Assembly (NCBI GenBank): GCA_038231615.1
Contig: JBBRLA010000027.1
Span: 1 to 25,779 of the forward strand
DNA: 25,779 bases
Reading direction: 5' to 3'
DNA from: JBBRLA01 sp038231615
Lineage (GTDB): Bacteria; Myxococcota_A; Polyangia; Palsa-1104; JAEUJZ01
Shown here: piece after piece, positions 16,278 to 24,500 of the stretch
Numbering within the stretch: the first letter of the stretch is position 1
Layout: every line of letters starts with the position of its first letter
Translations under genes and position numbers: made by a program
Notes under the pieces: model-generated
Seen by the model: only the letters and a program-made list of their open reading frames with translations
Databases searched by the model: none
Told to the model about the DNA's origin: nothing

Positions 16278-17677
16278 AGCACCAGGCCGTCGACGACCCG
16301 GTGCAGCGACGCCAGGTTGTTCACCACCTCGATGCGGTTCACGTGGGGCTCGTACTCGCGCATCGCGCTGTCCCCGAAGGCCCAGGCGCTGGAGGGCTCC
16401 GGGTTTAGCCAGAGCACCCGCTTGGCCCGCGCCCGCACCCGTTGCAGCGCCCAGCTTTCCGGCGGATGATAATTGTTCCTGCCATCGCCGATGACGATCA
16501 CCGTAGTGCGCCCGGTGACCGCATCTAAATGCCGCTCGACGAACTGGGTGAAGGCCCGCCCGAAGTTGCTGTTGGCGTAGATGTTGACCACCCCGCCGGC
16601 ATACACCAGGTCCACTGCCCGGTGCAGCTCATGGCGCTGGAACAACGCGGTAGTCTCCGCCAGGTCCGACACGAAGACGAACGAACGCACCTGGGAAAAA
16701 AACTCTTGCAGCGTGTATGCGAACTGGAGCATGAAGCGCGAGACATGCCGCACCGAATCCGAGATGTCGCACAGCACCACCAGCCGCGGTTTGTCCACCC
16801 GGCGGCGGCGCCAGCGCAGCTCGATGGGTACCCCAAGCGTGCGCAGGGAACGCCGCATGGTCTGCCGGTTGTCCAGCCGCCCCCGGCGCTGCCGTCGCGG
16901 GCGCAGCGAGGCCATGGCCCGCAGCTTCTTCGCCAGGCGCTGCACCTCGGCCCGCAGATTGCGCAGCTCCTGCTCGGTCATCTGACTGAACGGTTTGTAT
17001 TCGAGAAGCTGCTCGCGGAACTTCTCGATGTAGTTGAGGTTGCGCTTGTCGAATTCGTCCTTCACGTACTGCCGCACCGAGCCGCGCAGCCGCGCCAGGT
17101 TGTCTTTTACCAGCGCCATCACCTGCGCTGACCGCTCCTGCCCCAGCGCCCGCGCCAGCCGGTCGTGAAGCCCGCGCAGCGAGCCCTCGGCCTGGCGGAA
17201 GTTCAGCCGCTCCAGCACCTGCTGTGTGAAGAAGCCCACCTGCAGCGGATTCACCAGCCTCCCCCAGTCGATCTTCACCCCCGCCAGGCGGATCAGCGCC
17301 TCCACCTGCCCCCGGCGCAGGCCCAGCGCCATGCGCGCCGTCGGGTCCATCCGTGCCGCCTCATCGGCCAGGAGGGCCAACAGCTGCTCCAGTTCCTCCT
17401 CCGAGAGCCCCTGTTCCCGCAGCGCGGCCAAAAGCGGCGCCTGTTCCCGATCGGCGAAGGAGCCGGCGCGATGGAAGAACAGGTCGAAGAGTTCGTCGAA
17501 GACCTCGCTGTCCTCCCGGCGCTTGATCAGGGTCGACAGAAGCGCCGCGTGCAGGGAGTCGGGGTTCCACAGGCCCACCACCTCCATCGCGGCCACCGCG
17601 TCGAGGACCTCGGCGGTCGAGACGCGCACGCCGTTTTTGCGCAAAAGGCCCGAGAACTCCAGCAGCCGGTCCAGCAT
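16274..17677 (-). CDS. VWA-domain protein, CoxE-like
   Basis: 467 residues from ATG 17677; the frame is open further upstream to 17965 but that part is an Arg/Pro-rich shadow of the TlpA-like gene. The N-terminal 240 residues are helical and charged (LDRLLEFSGLLRKNGVRVS is typical of CoxE/YehP-type proteins). The C-terminal VWA domain has a MIDAS motif DISDS (Asp304, Ser306, Ser308) and FVFVSDLAETT. Such proteins normally work with a MoxR-type AAA+ ATPase in metal-centre insertion or protein remodelling. None is in the window, which is odd. It starts 4 bp after the TlpA-like stop and overlaps the methyltransferase start by 4 bp, so the three are probably cotranscribed. Confidence 0.88.
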   Translation of the reverse strand: MLDRLLEFSGLLRKNGVRVSTAEVLDAVAAMEVVGLWNPDSLHAALLSTLIKRREDSEVFDELFDLFFHRAGSFADREQAPLLAALREQGLSEEELEQLLALLADEAARMDPTARMALGLRRGQVEALIRLAGVKIDWGRLVNPLQVGFFTQQVLERLNFRQAEGSLRGLHDRLARALGQERSAQVMALVKDNLARLRGSVRQYVKDEFDKRNLNYIEKFREQLLEYKPFSQMTEQELRNLRAEVQRLAKKLRAMASLRPRRQRRGRLDNRQTMRRSLRTLGVPIELRWRRRRVDKPRLVVLCDISDSVRHVSRFMLQFAYTLQEFFSQVRSFVFVSDLAETTALFQRHELHRAVDLVYAGGVVNIYANSNFGRAFTQFVERHLDAVTGRTTVIVIGDGRNNYHPPESWALQRVRARAKRVLWLNPEPSSAWAFGDSAMREYEPHVNRIEVVNNLASLHRVVDGLVL

Positions 17678-17681
17678 GTAC

Positions 17682-18767
17682 TTATTGCGCCTGCGGGTCG
17701 GGGCCCCGCATCCCCGGCTCCCCCTGCACCTCCGGGCGCACCGGCTGCCTGCCCGGGCCCCGGCCGGTGCCCTTGCCGGGACCGTTCTCGGAGGGAGGGT
17801 CGCGCCACATCCCGTCGGGACCCTCGCCATGGGGGGCCGGGTGCGGCACCCAGCGTGGGGTGGGCATAGAGGATGGGTTGGCGAAGCGGCCGGCGTGGCC
17901 CCGGGTTGCCCCTGGCGTGGCCGACGTTCCCGGCTTCCCCGTGGCCGGGGTAGAAGGCGCCTCACCCAGCGCCGCCTCGATCTCCTGCGTCGCCGTCTCC
18001 AGGTCGCCCAGCGCCACCTGGCGCACCAGCCCCTTGCGGTCGATCACCACCATCGTCGGCAGAGCATATACCTGATACGCCCGGCTGGCCTGCTCGTCCA
18101 CGTCCATCGCCACCGTGTAGGGCAGAGCGTGGGCGCCGATGACCCGGCGGATGGTCTCGGCAGGCTCGCTGGACACACCGACCACCCGCAGCCCGCGTTC
18201 CCCAAGGCGCCGCTGCAGCGCGCTGACCTCGGGCAGGGCGCGCATGCACGGGCCGCACCAACTGGCGAAAAAGTCCAGCAGCACCACCTGACCGCGCAGA
18301 GCCGAAAGCGAGGCCATGGGCTTGCCGGCCAGCACCTGGGGCGTGAAATCCGGCGCCGACTTGCCCAGAAGCACGTTGCGCTGCAGCTCGTCCATGTCGG
18401 GTTTCGGCCCCAGCACCACCGAGATCTTCCGCGCCTTGCCCTGGGGCGAGAGCAGCTCCAGCGCCACCTTGGCCCCGACCCCCGCCGCTCGCACCGACGC
18501 GACCAGCTGCGCCGGGGCCAGCACCTGGGTGCCCGAAACGGAAACCACCTCGTCGCCAGGGTGAACGTCGGCACCGGCGCAGGGGGACTGGGGCAGGACC
18601 TGGGTCACCCGCACGCCGGTCTTGCCCTTTTCAATGCCGATGCCCAGCCAGGCGGGCGCTCCTCGCCCATCGGTAGCGGGGGCCGCCCGCGCGGGTAGCG
18701 AGACCACGCCCCAGATCACCGACAAAAGCCAGACCTGGGCCGCCAAGGGAGAAAGCAAGCGCATCAT
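17682..18767 (-). CDS. Exported PDZ-thioredoxin protein (TlpA-like)
   Basis: 361 residues from ATG 18767 (ATG 18764 is adjacent); the open frame extends to 18836 but that would cross the divergent toxin-antitoxin promoter. Signal peptide 1-29 (ending PARAA). PDZ domain at about 39-119 (PAWLGIGI start, HPGDEVVSVSG loop). Thioredoxin/TlpA domain at about 133-275, with active site FFASWCGPCMRALPE (CGPC at 171-174) and the cis-proline strand YALPTMVVIDRKG. The last 85 residues are Pro/Gly/Arg-rich and disordered. Likely a periplasmic thiol-disulfide reductase; the PDZ domain would bind a peptide or partner. First gene of the VWA/methyltransferase run. Confidence 0.92.
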   Translation of the reverse strand: MMRLLSPLAAQVWLLSVIWGVVSLPARAAPATDGRGAPAWLGIGIEKGKTGVRVTQVLPQSPCAGADVHPGDEVVSVSGTQVLAPAQLVASVRAAGVGAKVALELLSPQGKARKISVVLGPKPDMDELQRNVLLGKSAPDFTPQVLAGKPMASLSALRGQVVLLDFFASWCGPCMRALPEVSALQRRLGERGLRVVGVSSEPAETIRRVIGAHALPYTVAMDVDEQASRAYQVYALPTMVVIDRKGLVRQVALGDLETATQEIEAALGEAPSTPATGKPGTSATPGATRGHAGRFANPSSMPTPRWVPHPAPHGEGPDGMWRDPPSENGPGKGTGRGPGRQPVRPEVQGEPGMRGPDPQAQ

Positions 18768-18812
18768 CCTGTTCCTATATAGCACAGTCCCCCGTTCGGG
18801 CCGCGGACTCTC

Positions 18813-18843
18813 TTGACAGATGACCTGATAGGTCACAAATAAT
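18813..18843 (+). promoter_or_regulatory. Autoregulated promoter of the toxin-antitoxin pair with palindromic operator
   Basis: Perfect -35 TTGACA (18813-18818), 19-bp spacer, -10 AATAAT (18838-18843; 5 of 6). The spacer is almost filled by TGACCT-GAT-AGGTCA (18821-18835), a perfect 6+6 palindrome with a 3-base centre. Binding there would block polymerase. The expected transcription start is at or within a base or two of ATG 18849, and no ribosome site precedes the ATG, so the antitoxin mRNA is probably leaderless. Confidence 0.7.
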
Positions 18844-18848
18844 AGCCC

Positions 18849-19142
18849 ATGAAGTCAATTTCTATCTCTGACCTGAAGGCGACGCTGTCGGAGCAAGTAC
18901 GCGTGGTCCGCCAGGGAGAAGAGATTTTGGTGACAGATCGTGGCATACCGGTCGCCAAGCTGGTACCGATCGAGGCCCGTGAAACGGAGGCCGAGGACCG
19001 CCTTTTGGCCCTTGGGCGCAGCGGAGTGCTTCGTCGAGCCACTGCCCCGCTGTCCGCTGCTTTCTTCGAAAAGCCGCGTCCGCAGGATCAAAGCGCAAGC
19101 CTGCGGGGCGCGCTCGGCGAAGAGCGGGAGGGGGGTTGGTGA
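18849..19142 (+). CDS. Antitoxin, Phd/YefM (VapB-like) family
   Basis: 97 residues. The N-terminal 45 (MKSISISDLKATLSEQVRVV, then EEILVTDRGIPVAKLVPIE) match the Phd/YefM DNA-binding fold. The C-terminal half is Ala/Arg/Glu-rich (LRRATAPLSAAFFEKPRP) and is expected to wrap the toxin. Its stop codon overlaps the PIN-toxin GTG start by 4 bp (GTGA), the standard arrangement. It should neutralise the toxin and repress its own promoter through the palindrome at 18821-18835. Confidence 0.9.
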   Translation: MKSISISDLKATLSEQVRVVRQGEEILVTDRGIPVAKLVPIEARETEAEDRLLALGRSGVLRRATAPLSAAFFEKPRPQDQSASLRGALGEEREGGW

Positions 19143-19582
19143 TCTTCTGGGACCCCTCTGCCTTGATTCCTGTGCTGGTGGCGGAGAAGGCATCTGAACC
19201 GATGCTCCGTATCATGCGAGACGCTCCCTCTCCAATGGTGTGGTGGGGTACTCTGGTAGAATGCCAATCGGCCATCGCTCGGAGAGAGCGGGAGGGCGTT
19301 CTCTCCCAGTCCGGTGCCGAACAGGCGCGCATGCTGCTCGGCGAGCTTCAGGCTGGTTGGGCGGAAGTAGCCCCGATCGCCGCGGTTCGCGCGCAGGCGG
19401 GTCTCTTGCTGCGCCGTCATCCGCTTGGCGCGGCTGATGCGCTGCAGCTCGCGGCAGCTCTGGTTACCGTAGAGGGTCGCCCCGAAATGCTCCACTTCTT
19501 GACGCTGGATCAGCGCCTAGCACGCGCGGCCCACGGCGAAGGGTTCCCACTGCTCTTCCCCCTGGATGCGATGCCAGGCTGA
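19139..19582 (+). CDS. vapC: PIN-domain ribonuclease toxin (VapC-like)
   Basis: 147 residues from GTG 19139, overlapping the antitoxin stop; GGGAGG lies just upstream. TTG 19136 is the alternative. The four acidic PIN residues are all visible: Asp5 (IFWDPSAL), Glu41 (GTLVECQSA), Asp100 (LGAADALQLAAAL) and Asp124 (FLTLDQRLARAA). PIN toxins use a divalent metal to cut tRNA, rRNA or mRNA; the target here cannot be inferred. All catalytic positions are intact, so the module is probably functional. Confidence 0.93.
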   Translation: MIFWDPSALIPVLVAEKASEPMLRIMRDAPSPMVWWGTLVECQSAIARREREGVLSQSGAEQARMLLGELQAGWAEVAPIAAVRAQAGLLLRRHPLGAADALQLAAALVTVEGRPEMLHFLTLDQRLARAAHGEGFPLLFPLDAMPG

Positions 19583-19889
19583 ACCGCTCATAGACACGGC
19601 CGAACGCTTAGCACGCGCCCTCAGCCTCAGCCCGTGCGCCCTGATCTACGGCGTCGAGGCGCCTTATGCCACCTCCGAGACTCTTCTATGCGATGGCATC
19701 GGAGCGCGGCTTGCCGCTGCCCGAAAAGAGAGGGGACTTTCTATGCGAGCGCTGGCACGGGAAGCGGGGATCACGCCGACGACGATCGAGTACATCGAGA
19801 CCACCCGAACGGTGCCCACGGTGGCAAGCGTGGAAGTGCTGGCGAAAGCTCTCGAAGTCAGCGTGTGTTGGTTAGGATTTAAAATTTAA
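19566..19889 (+). pseudogene. 5'-truncated tandem XRE helix-turn-helix regulator
   Basis: The frame gives up to 107 residues from ATG 19566, which lies inside the end of the toxin gene. Residues 7-31 (PLIDTAERLARALSLSPC) are the last helices of one XRE domain, and residues 44-103 are a second complete XRE domain (IGARLAAARKERGLSMRALA, TIEYIETTRTVPTV, EVLAKALEVSVCWLGF). The first domain lacks its DNA-binding half: homology begins right at the toxin stop codon (19580-19582). The simplest reading is that a double-XRE gene lost its 5' half when the toxin-antitoxin module arrived. The remaining second domain could still be translated from ATG 19566, so expression is possible. Confidence 0.75.
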
Positions 19890-19898
19890 GGCAGATCC

Positions 19899-20903
19899 TC
19901 ACAGGCATCTGTAGCCTTTGAATTTGAACTTACTGAGCCCACCGATCTGTTCTACAAGCTCCTTAAAGCTTGGTTCAACCAAGAGACATTCATGAAAAAA
20001 AGACGGGGAGATTTGAATTACATCATGTTCTTCTCCTGATGCTGTTACAGAGAAGTGAAGTTTCTCCCTCTTCGCTGCAATATTGATCATTATAATTGCG
20101 GCTTTGCGAGTTTCGCGCATCTGCTCATTATGGGATTGACGCCCAAGGCGTTCTACAATCACTTTCGTGAGACGCTTTGCTTCTCTGGCTTCTTTCGCCT
20201 TTTTCGGAACGGCGTCAAGGTGGTTCATTGCGTCTTGGAGCCTTCCGCCAAGCCTTTGATCTTCATCATATCCATCGGCAAGCGCTTCTTTTCCTGCCGC
20301 CAGATGCTCCGCTGGTGACATTGCCTCAAACGCGGCTTGCTTTGCCGCTGTCTTCTCCTGTTGGGCTTTAATCTCCTGCTTTGCCTGCGCTTCTTTTTTC
20401 GATTTCTCTGCTACTTCTTTTTCTGATATTTCCTGCTGTATCACCACGGGATCGATGTCGTGCAGAAGAGCGTTCGCTTCCGGTCCCTCGGGCGAATTCG
20501 CCGGAATCGCATCGAGGTGCTTCTTCGCCTCTCCGTTGTACGGGCGCTGGATTTCGTGCCGCGCAGCCACCAAGTGCTGCGCAGGAGTCATTGCGGCGAA
20601 GCTGCCGTCATCCTGAGCCATGTCTCTGCCTGCAAACACGCCCACCCCTGCGCCAGCCAACACCAGCAAGGTCAGCAGGGCGTTGCTCGCACAGAACTCG
20701 CTGAACGAAACAAAGATCGGCATGGCGCGCGGGTGCAGTTTCCCCACTCCGATCGCCACTACAACGCCGATAATCCAGGCGCCGATCAGCAGTGAAAGGA
20801 TCAGGGACGATCTGGCAATTCCGGCGACCATGGCGGTCCAGGCGAACCAGACGAAGATCCACAGCCAGGAACGTTTTGGGGGCGAAGGCTGTTGTGCGGG
20901 CAT
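19899..20903 (-). CDS. Membrane protein with duplicated (T/S)PA(Q/E)HLA module, unknown function
   Basis: 334 residues from ATG 20903, chosen because GAGAGG lies six bases upstream; the frame is open to 21143 without support. Three membrane helices at about 13-30, 33-54 and 74-92. The soluble part has two related modules: 102-150 (AAMTPAQHLVAARHEI, then KKHLDAIP) and 193-250 (EAMSPAEHLAAGKEAL, then NHLDAVP). A Lys/Glu/Gln-rich coiled coil at about 155-192 separates them. The C-terminal 55 residues (KLHFSVTASGEEHDVIQ, then KFKFKGYRCL) are a small domain I cannot name. The 3' half is visibly AT-richer than the neighbouring chromosome, suggesting transfer. No recognised family; it lies between two XRE relics. 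Confidence 0.72.
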   Translation of the reverse strand: MPAQQPSPPKRSWLWIFVWFAWTAMVAGIARSSLILSLLIGAWIIGVVVAIGVGKLHPRAMPIFVSFSEFCASNALLTLLVLAGAGVGVFAGRDMAQDDGSFAAMTPAQHLVAARHEIQRPYNGEAKKHLDAIPANSPEGPEANALLHDIDPVVIQQEISEKEVAEKSKKEAQAKQEIKAQQEKTAAKQAAFEAMSPAEHLAAGKEALADGYDEDQRLGGRLQDAMNHLDAVPKKAKEAREAKRLTKVIVERLGRQSHNEQMRETRKAAIIMINIAAKREKLHFSVTASGEEHDVIQISPSFFHECLLVEPSFKELVEQIGGLSKFKFKGYRCL

Positions 20904-21053
20904 GGCAGACCTCTCAGGGTCGGAGCGTACGGCAGAGTGCTCCCGGCCGTCCAGGGATTTTGCCTCATGGATGAGGTTCTTGCCGGTGGCCGTGTGCCGT
21001 GTGCGGCGTGCTTGCGGCATGCCGGCAAGACCTACTGCGAGGCCCAAGAGGTT

Positions 21054-21260
21054 CGCCAGGGAAACCGTGTTCGTGCTCTGCGTCATGAAAGAGGCTGGTC
21101 TCAGGATCAGGCGTTGTAGGCGACGGACATCGACCTGAAGCACCTTCAGAAGATCGAGGAGGGGAGTTTGAACGTCACCCTAGTGACGCTTGTGCGAGTC
21201 GCGGAAGGATTTGGAGTCGAGCTATGGCGGCTCTTCCTTGCGCCAGATCGGTTTGATTAG
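21054..21260 (+). pseudogene. XRE-family regulator relic with an in-frame TAG
   Basis: One frame reads NRVRALRHERGWSQDQAL, then TAG (21117-21119), then ATDIDLKHLQKIEEGSLN, VTLVTLVRVAEGFGVELWRL and a stop at 21258-21260. Joined across the TAG this is a complete XRE/HTH_3 domain (RALRxERGWSQ start, LQKIExGSLNVTLVTLVRxAEGxGV end). There is no plausible start codon close upstream. A single nonsense change, and perhaps loss of the 5' end, has inactivated it. It overlaps the upstream region of the membrane protein on the other strand. Confidence 0.8.
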
Positions 21261-21387
21261 CGGCAGCGCAGATCATGCCTCAGGCGCCTTGGTAGGTCAC
21301 AAGCCTGACCGGATGTTACCTATACATTCGGCTAGGCACAAGCGACTTTCTTATATAAGTGTAGGAGTATCCGAATTGCTGGATTCT

Positions 21388-21546
21388 ATGAGTGCCCAAA
21401 TTCATCAGAAAGTCACCGCCAGTCACCTCAAGCGTAGTGCATACCATGACGTCTGGACGTCGATGTCGAGCCCGCTCGGCGGCAACGATGCAGAGGGCGC
21501 CTGGTCAGCGATCATCCCCAGAAGGTCAAACCAATCCCGTCCTTGA
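21388..21546 (+). pseudogene. Decayed N-terminus of a serine recombinase
   Basis: From ATG 21388 the frame reads MSAQIHQKVTASHLKRSAY, which matches the start of a common serine-recombinase group (K-(I/V)-x-x-x-HL-x-R-x-AYVYVRQS). After AY the sequence keeps V and S at family positions (HDVWTS where YVRQS is expected) and then loses recognisable homology. It runs into the 3' end of the type IIG gene on the opposite strand. The catalytic Ser that should follow is not in a recognisable context and the resolvase and recombinase domains are missing. This is a remnant of a mobile element. Confidence 0.6.
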
Positions 21547-24500
21547 CTGACCGGCAGAAATCAGGGCCAGGGGATCGCGGGGCGGCGCCGTGGTGCGCAG
21601 AAGGTCCACGTCCCTTGCCGTCAGGCCATAGAGCTTTTCGACCACAGCGTGCTGGGCCAGTTCCACCTCCTTGGCGCGCACGACCAGGGGCAGAATTCGG
21701 TCACGGGTCTTTTCAAACTCCTCCCGCAGACGGGACAGGGCTGATTTGCCGATATGGATGCCTGTTTTCTTGATCTCCTTGAGAAAGTCCGCTTCGTTGA
21801 GCCGCCAGAAGGACTCCAGCTTCTGCGAGATCTTGGGCAGTTCCATCTCCACGCGAAGCCAGGAAAGGAACGCTTCCTCCTCCTGCTGGCGCTCGGCGGT
21901 CAGCCGGACCAGCTCCTCGGCGCCGTCCTTGGGGGCCGCTACGATCGGCAAGGTCTCCATGTAGAAGGCGTGGAGGGCGAATGCCTCGTCTTTCTTGTGC
22001 GGCGCTGTGAGCCAAAGGTACCACCACATGAGGGAGGAGTTGAGGACTGTTAGCAGGCCCAGGTCACCTGTCGGGAGCAGAAACATTGTGTCAAGGAGAT
22101 AGTATCCATCTTGATCCAGAGCGAAGCAGCTATGAAACTGAATCTGCGGATAGATGATCTTCGGTGCCTCCAGCATGCTGTATGCATCGCTCGGACGCAG
22201 CTCCCACCAATACCGTCCGTGATCTTGCCGCTTGCGAAGGGGACCCTCGTGGATCTTCATGTGTTTATACAGCGATGGATAGGTCGACTGGAAAACTTTT
22301 TCCGCCAGATCGCCCTTTTCGGCCCATGGCCAAAGCTTATTGTCACTACTGCTGAGGGCGATCATCCACTCACCACCCCAGCGTGCGCGCCAGCGATCGA
22401 TGTCACGCCCTCGGTGAAATTTTTTGATGATGTTCGCGCAAGAAGGATCCTTTCCTATCAAGCAGTCCCTAGCAATGTGATCGACTAGAAACGCTTCGTT
22501 AAAGCCGGTCTTGAGCCCCCATACTGGCCGGCTCCCCAGGTACTCCATCAGCGGCACACTGGCGTTGCGGATCTTCTTCATCAATCGGGCGATATCAGGG
22601 GGCTGAGGGTGCCAGCCCTCCTCCCGAAGCTGATCGCGGGAGACCCGATATCCTTCGTTCCTGACGAAGATACTGAGCTTGATCCCCTCCAGCGCCTCCT
22701 TGGGTACCTGGCAGAACAATAATCCCTCGTCCTTATCCGCGGGCTTTTCCGCCTGCAGGACGAGGATGCAGGGAAAGGTGTCTGCGTCCGGGAAGATAGG
22801 GGCATGGCCGAAGTCGGTCAGCGAGACCGGGTGGTGGCGCTCGGTCAAGAAACGCCGCAGGGCCTGGCCATAGTCCGCTCGCTGCCACTTGTTGGGCACC
22901 AACATCCCCAGGCGCCCGTGGTCATGGAGGAGCTTGAGCCCCGCGCAGAGAAAGAACACATAGATATCGGCGACGCTGTGGAAGACCTCCGGATAGAGGG
23001 CGGCCAGCTTGGCCTTGTCCGCGGAGATGGTCTCCTGCCGGATCCAGGGTGGATTGCCGATCACCGCGTCGAAGCCCGCATCGTCACGCCGCCGACCGTG
23101 CTCGTTGTAGAAGACCTCCGGAAAGACCAGCTCGAAATGCAGGCAGGGCCAGCGTGCCCACAGATCCTGGATTTCGACCACTTCGGGATGGGACATCAGT
23201 TCCTGCGGCCGATGCAGCAGCATGAGGAGCTTTTCAAGCTGATGGTCCGGGGGCTTCCCTAGACGGCTGACATGGACGTCCGCCACCGCGCTGAAGGGAC
23301 GCCGGATGTCCTCCACCGCCGCGTCCCATTCCTCTTTCATGTCGATGTCTTCGCGGTTCCGCGTCTCCCGGCCGACGATTTGCAAGACCTGTGCGAGCAT
23401 GGTCGGCAGCTTGCTGAGGAAGGCATGCTCGAAAAGGGTCACTTGCGCGGACCGGGCCGGGCCGTTCCTCTTGCTGCGGCCATTCTGCTCGGCGCCGATC
23501 TGGTCGACCCGCGCCGAAAGGAGCGAGTTGCCCCACTTCAGGTGGTTGTCAAGGAAGGTCAGCGGCCGGTCCCGGGCCATGGTCTTGAGCCACAGGGCCA
23601 GCTTCGCCAACTCCACCGCCATGGGGTTCTTGTCGACCCCGTAGATGCAGTGCTCTACAACCAGCCGGCGGTATTCACTGAGTTCCGTGTCGGACAGGAT
23701 GCCATCGTCGTCGTCGTCATCTTCTCGGGCGTCAATTCGGGCCTGTCCGTAGGCGCGGGCCAGAAAGTCTACCGCCTCCAGGAGGAAGTGACCCGAGCCC
23801 ATCGCCGGATCCAGGACCCGCAGCCCCAGCACGTCCTTGGGGCGCCGGTCTAAGACCAGTGGGCCGAGCGTCTCCTCGACAATGTACTCGACGATGAAAT
23901 CCGGCGTGTAATACGAGCCGGTGACCCAGCGCTCGCCCGAATCCGTGAGGAGGTAGGGTTCCCCTTTGGGAATGCGGCTATCGGAAGGGAGGTCCGCATG
24001 GCGGACGGGATCGAGCGGCTCGTAGCGCTCGCGCTGATCCTTCCCGTTTTTGACAATAGCGAGATCCGTCTCGGCGATCTTCAGGTGATATTCCAAAAGG
24101 CCTTCGTAGATCGTCCCGAGGTGCCGGATGGAAAGGTCCCGGTAGTCGATGAAGTGTTTCTCGGCCGACCGCATCGGCGTCCTGGCGAGCAGATCGATGA
24201 CCGCCGCCAGATCGCGGTCGCCGGGCTTCTTCTCGGCCAGGAAGGGATGCTCCTTGGCGCTGAAAAGCCCACCATTATAGGCCGGCACGCGCAGATCCGG
24301 GTCCCCGCGATCAATCATCTCGAACAGACCATTGAGCCGCCCCCATAACGAGGCAGCATGGGAGCTGAGTATGATGCCGGCGTCTCTTTTCTCGGCGAGT
24401 ACTCGGCTCAGTCCTGTCAGACTATAGTTCTCCCGATATCGCGGATCATCCAGCGGCAACAGTCCCCGGTGCTCGGCGTAAAACAAGAACAGCAGCCGGT

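Noticed and set aside
17678..17965. 96-residue N-terminal extension of the VWA protein
   Set aside because: It overlaps the TlpA-like coding region, is Arg/Pro/Cys-rich, and family-like sequence begins at ATG 17677.
17226..18698. 490-residue plus-strand frame
   Set aside because: It crosses the VWA and TlpA-like genes in antisense and has shadow composition.
21190..21387. N-terminal part of the 118-residue frame upstream of the recombinase-like start
   Set aside because: It overlaps the XRE relic in another frame and reads as non-coding; recombinase similarity starts only at ATG 21388.
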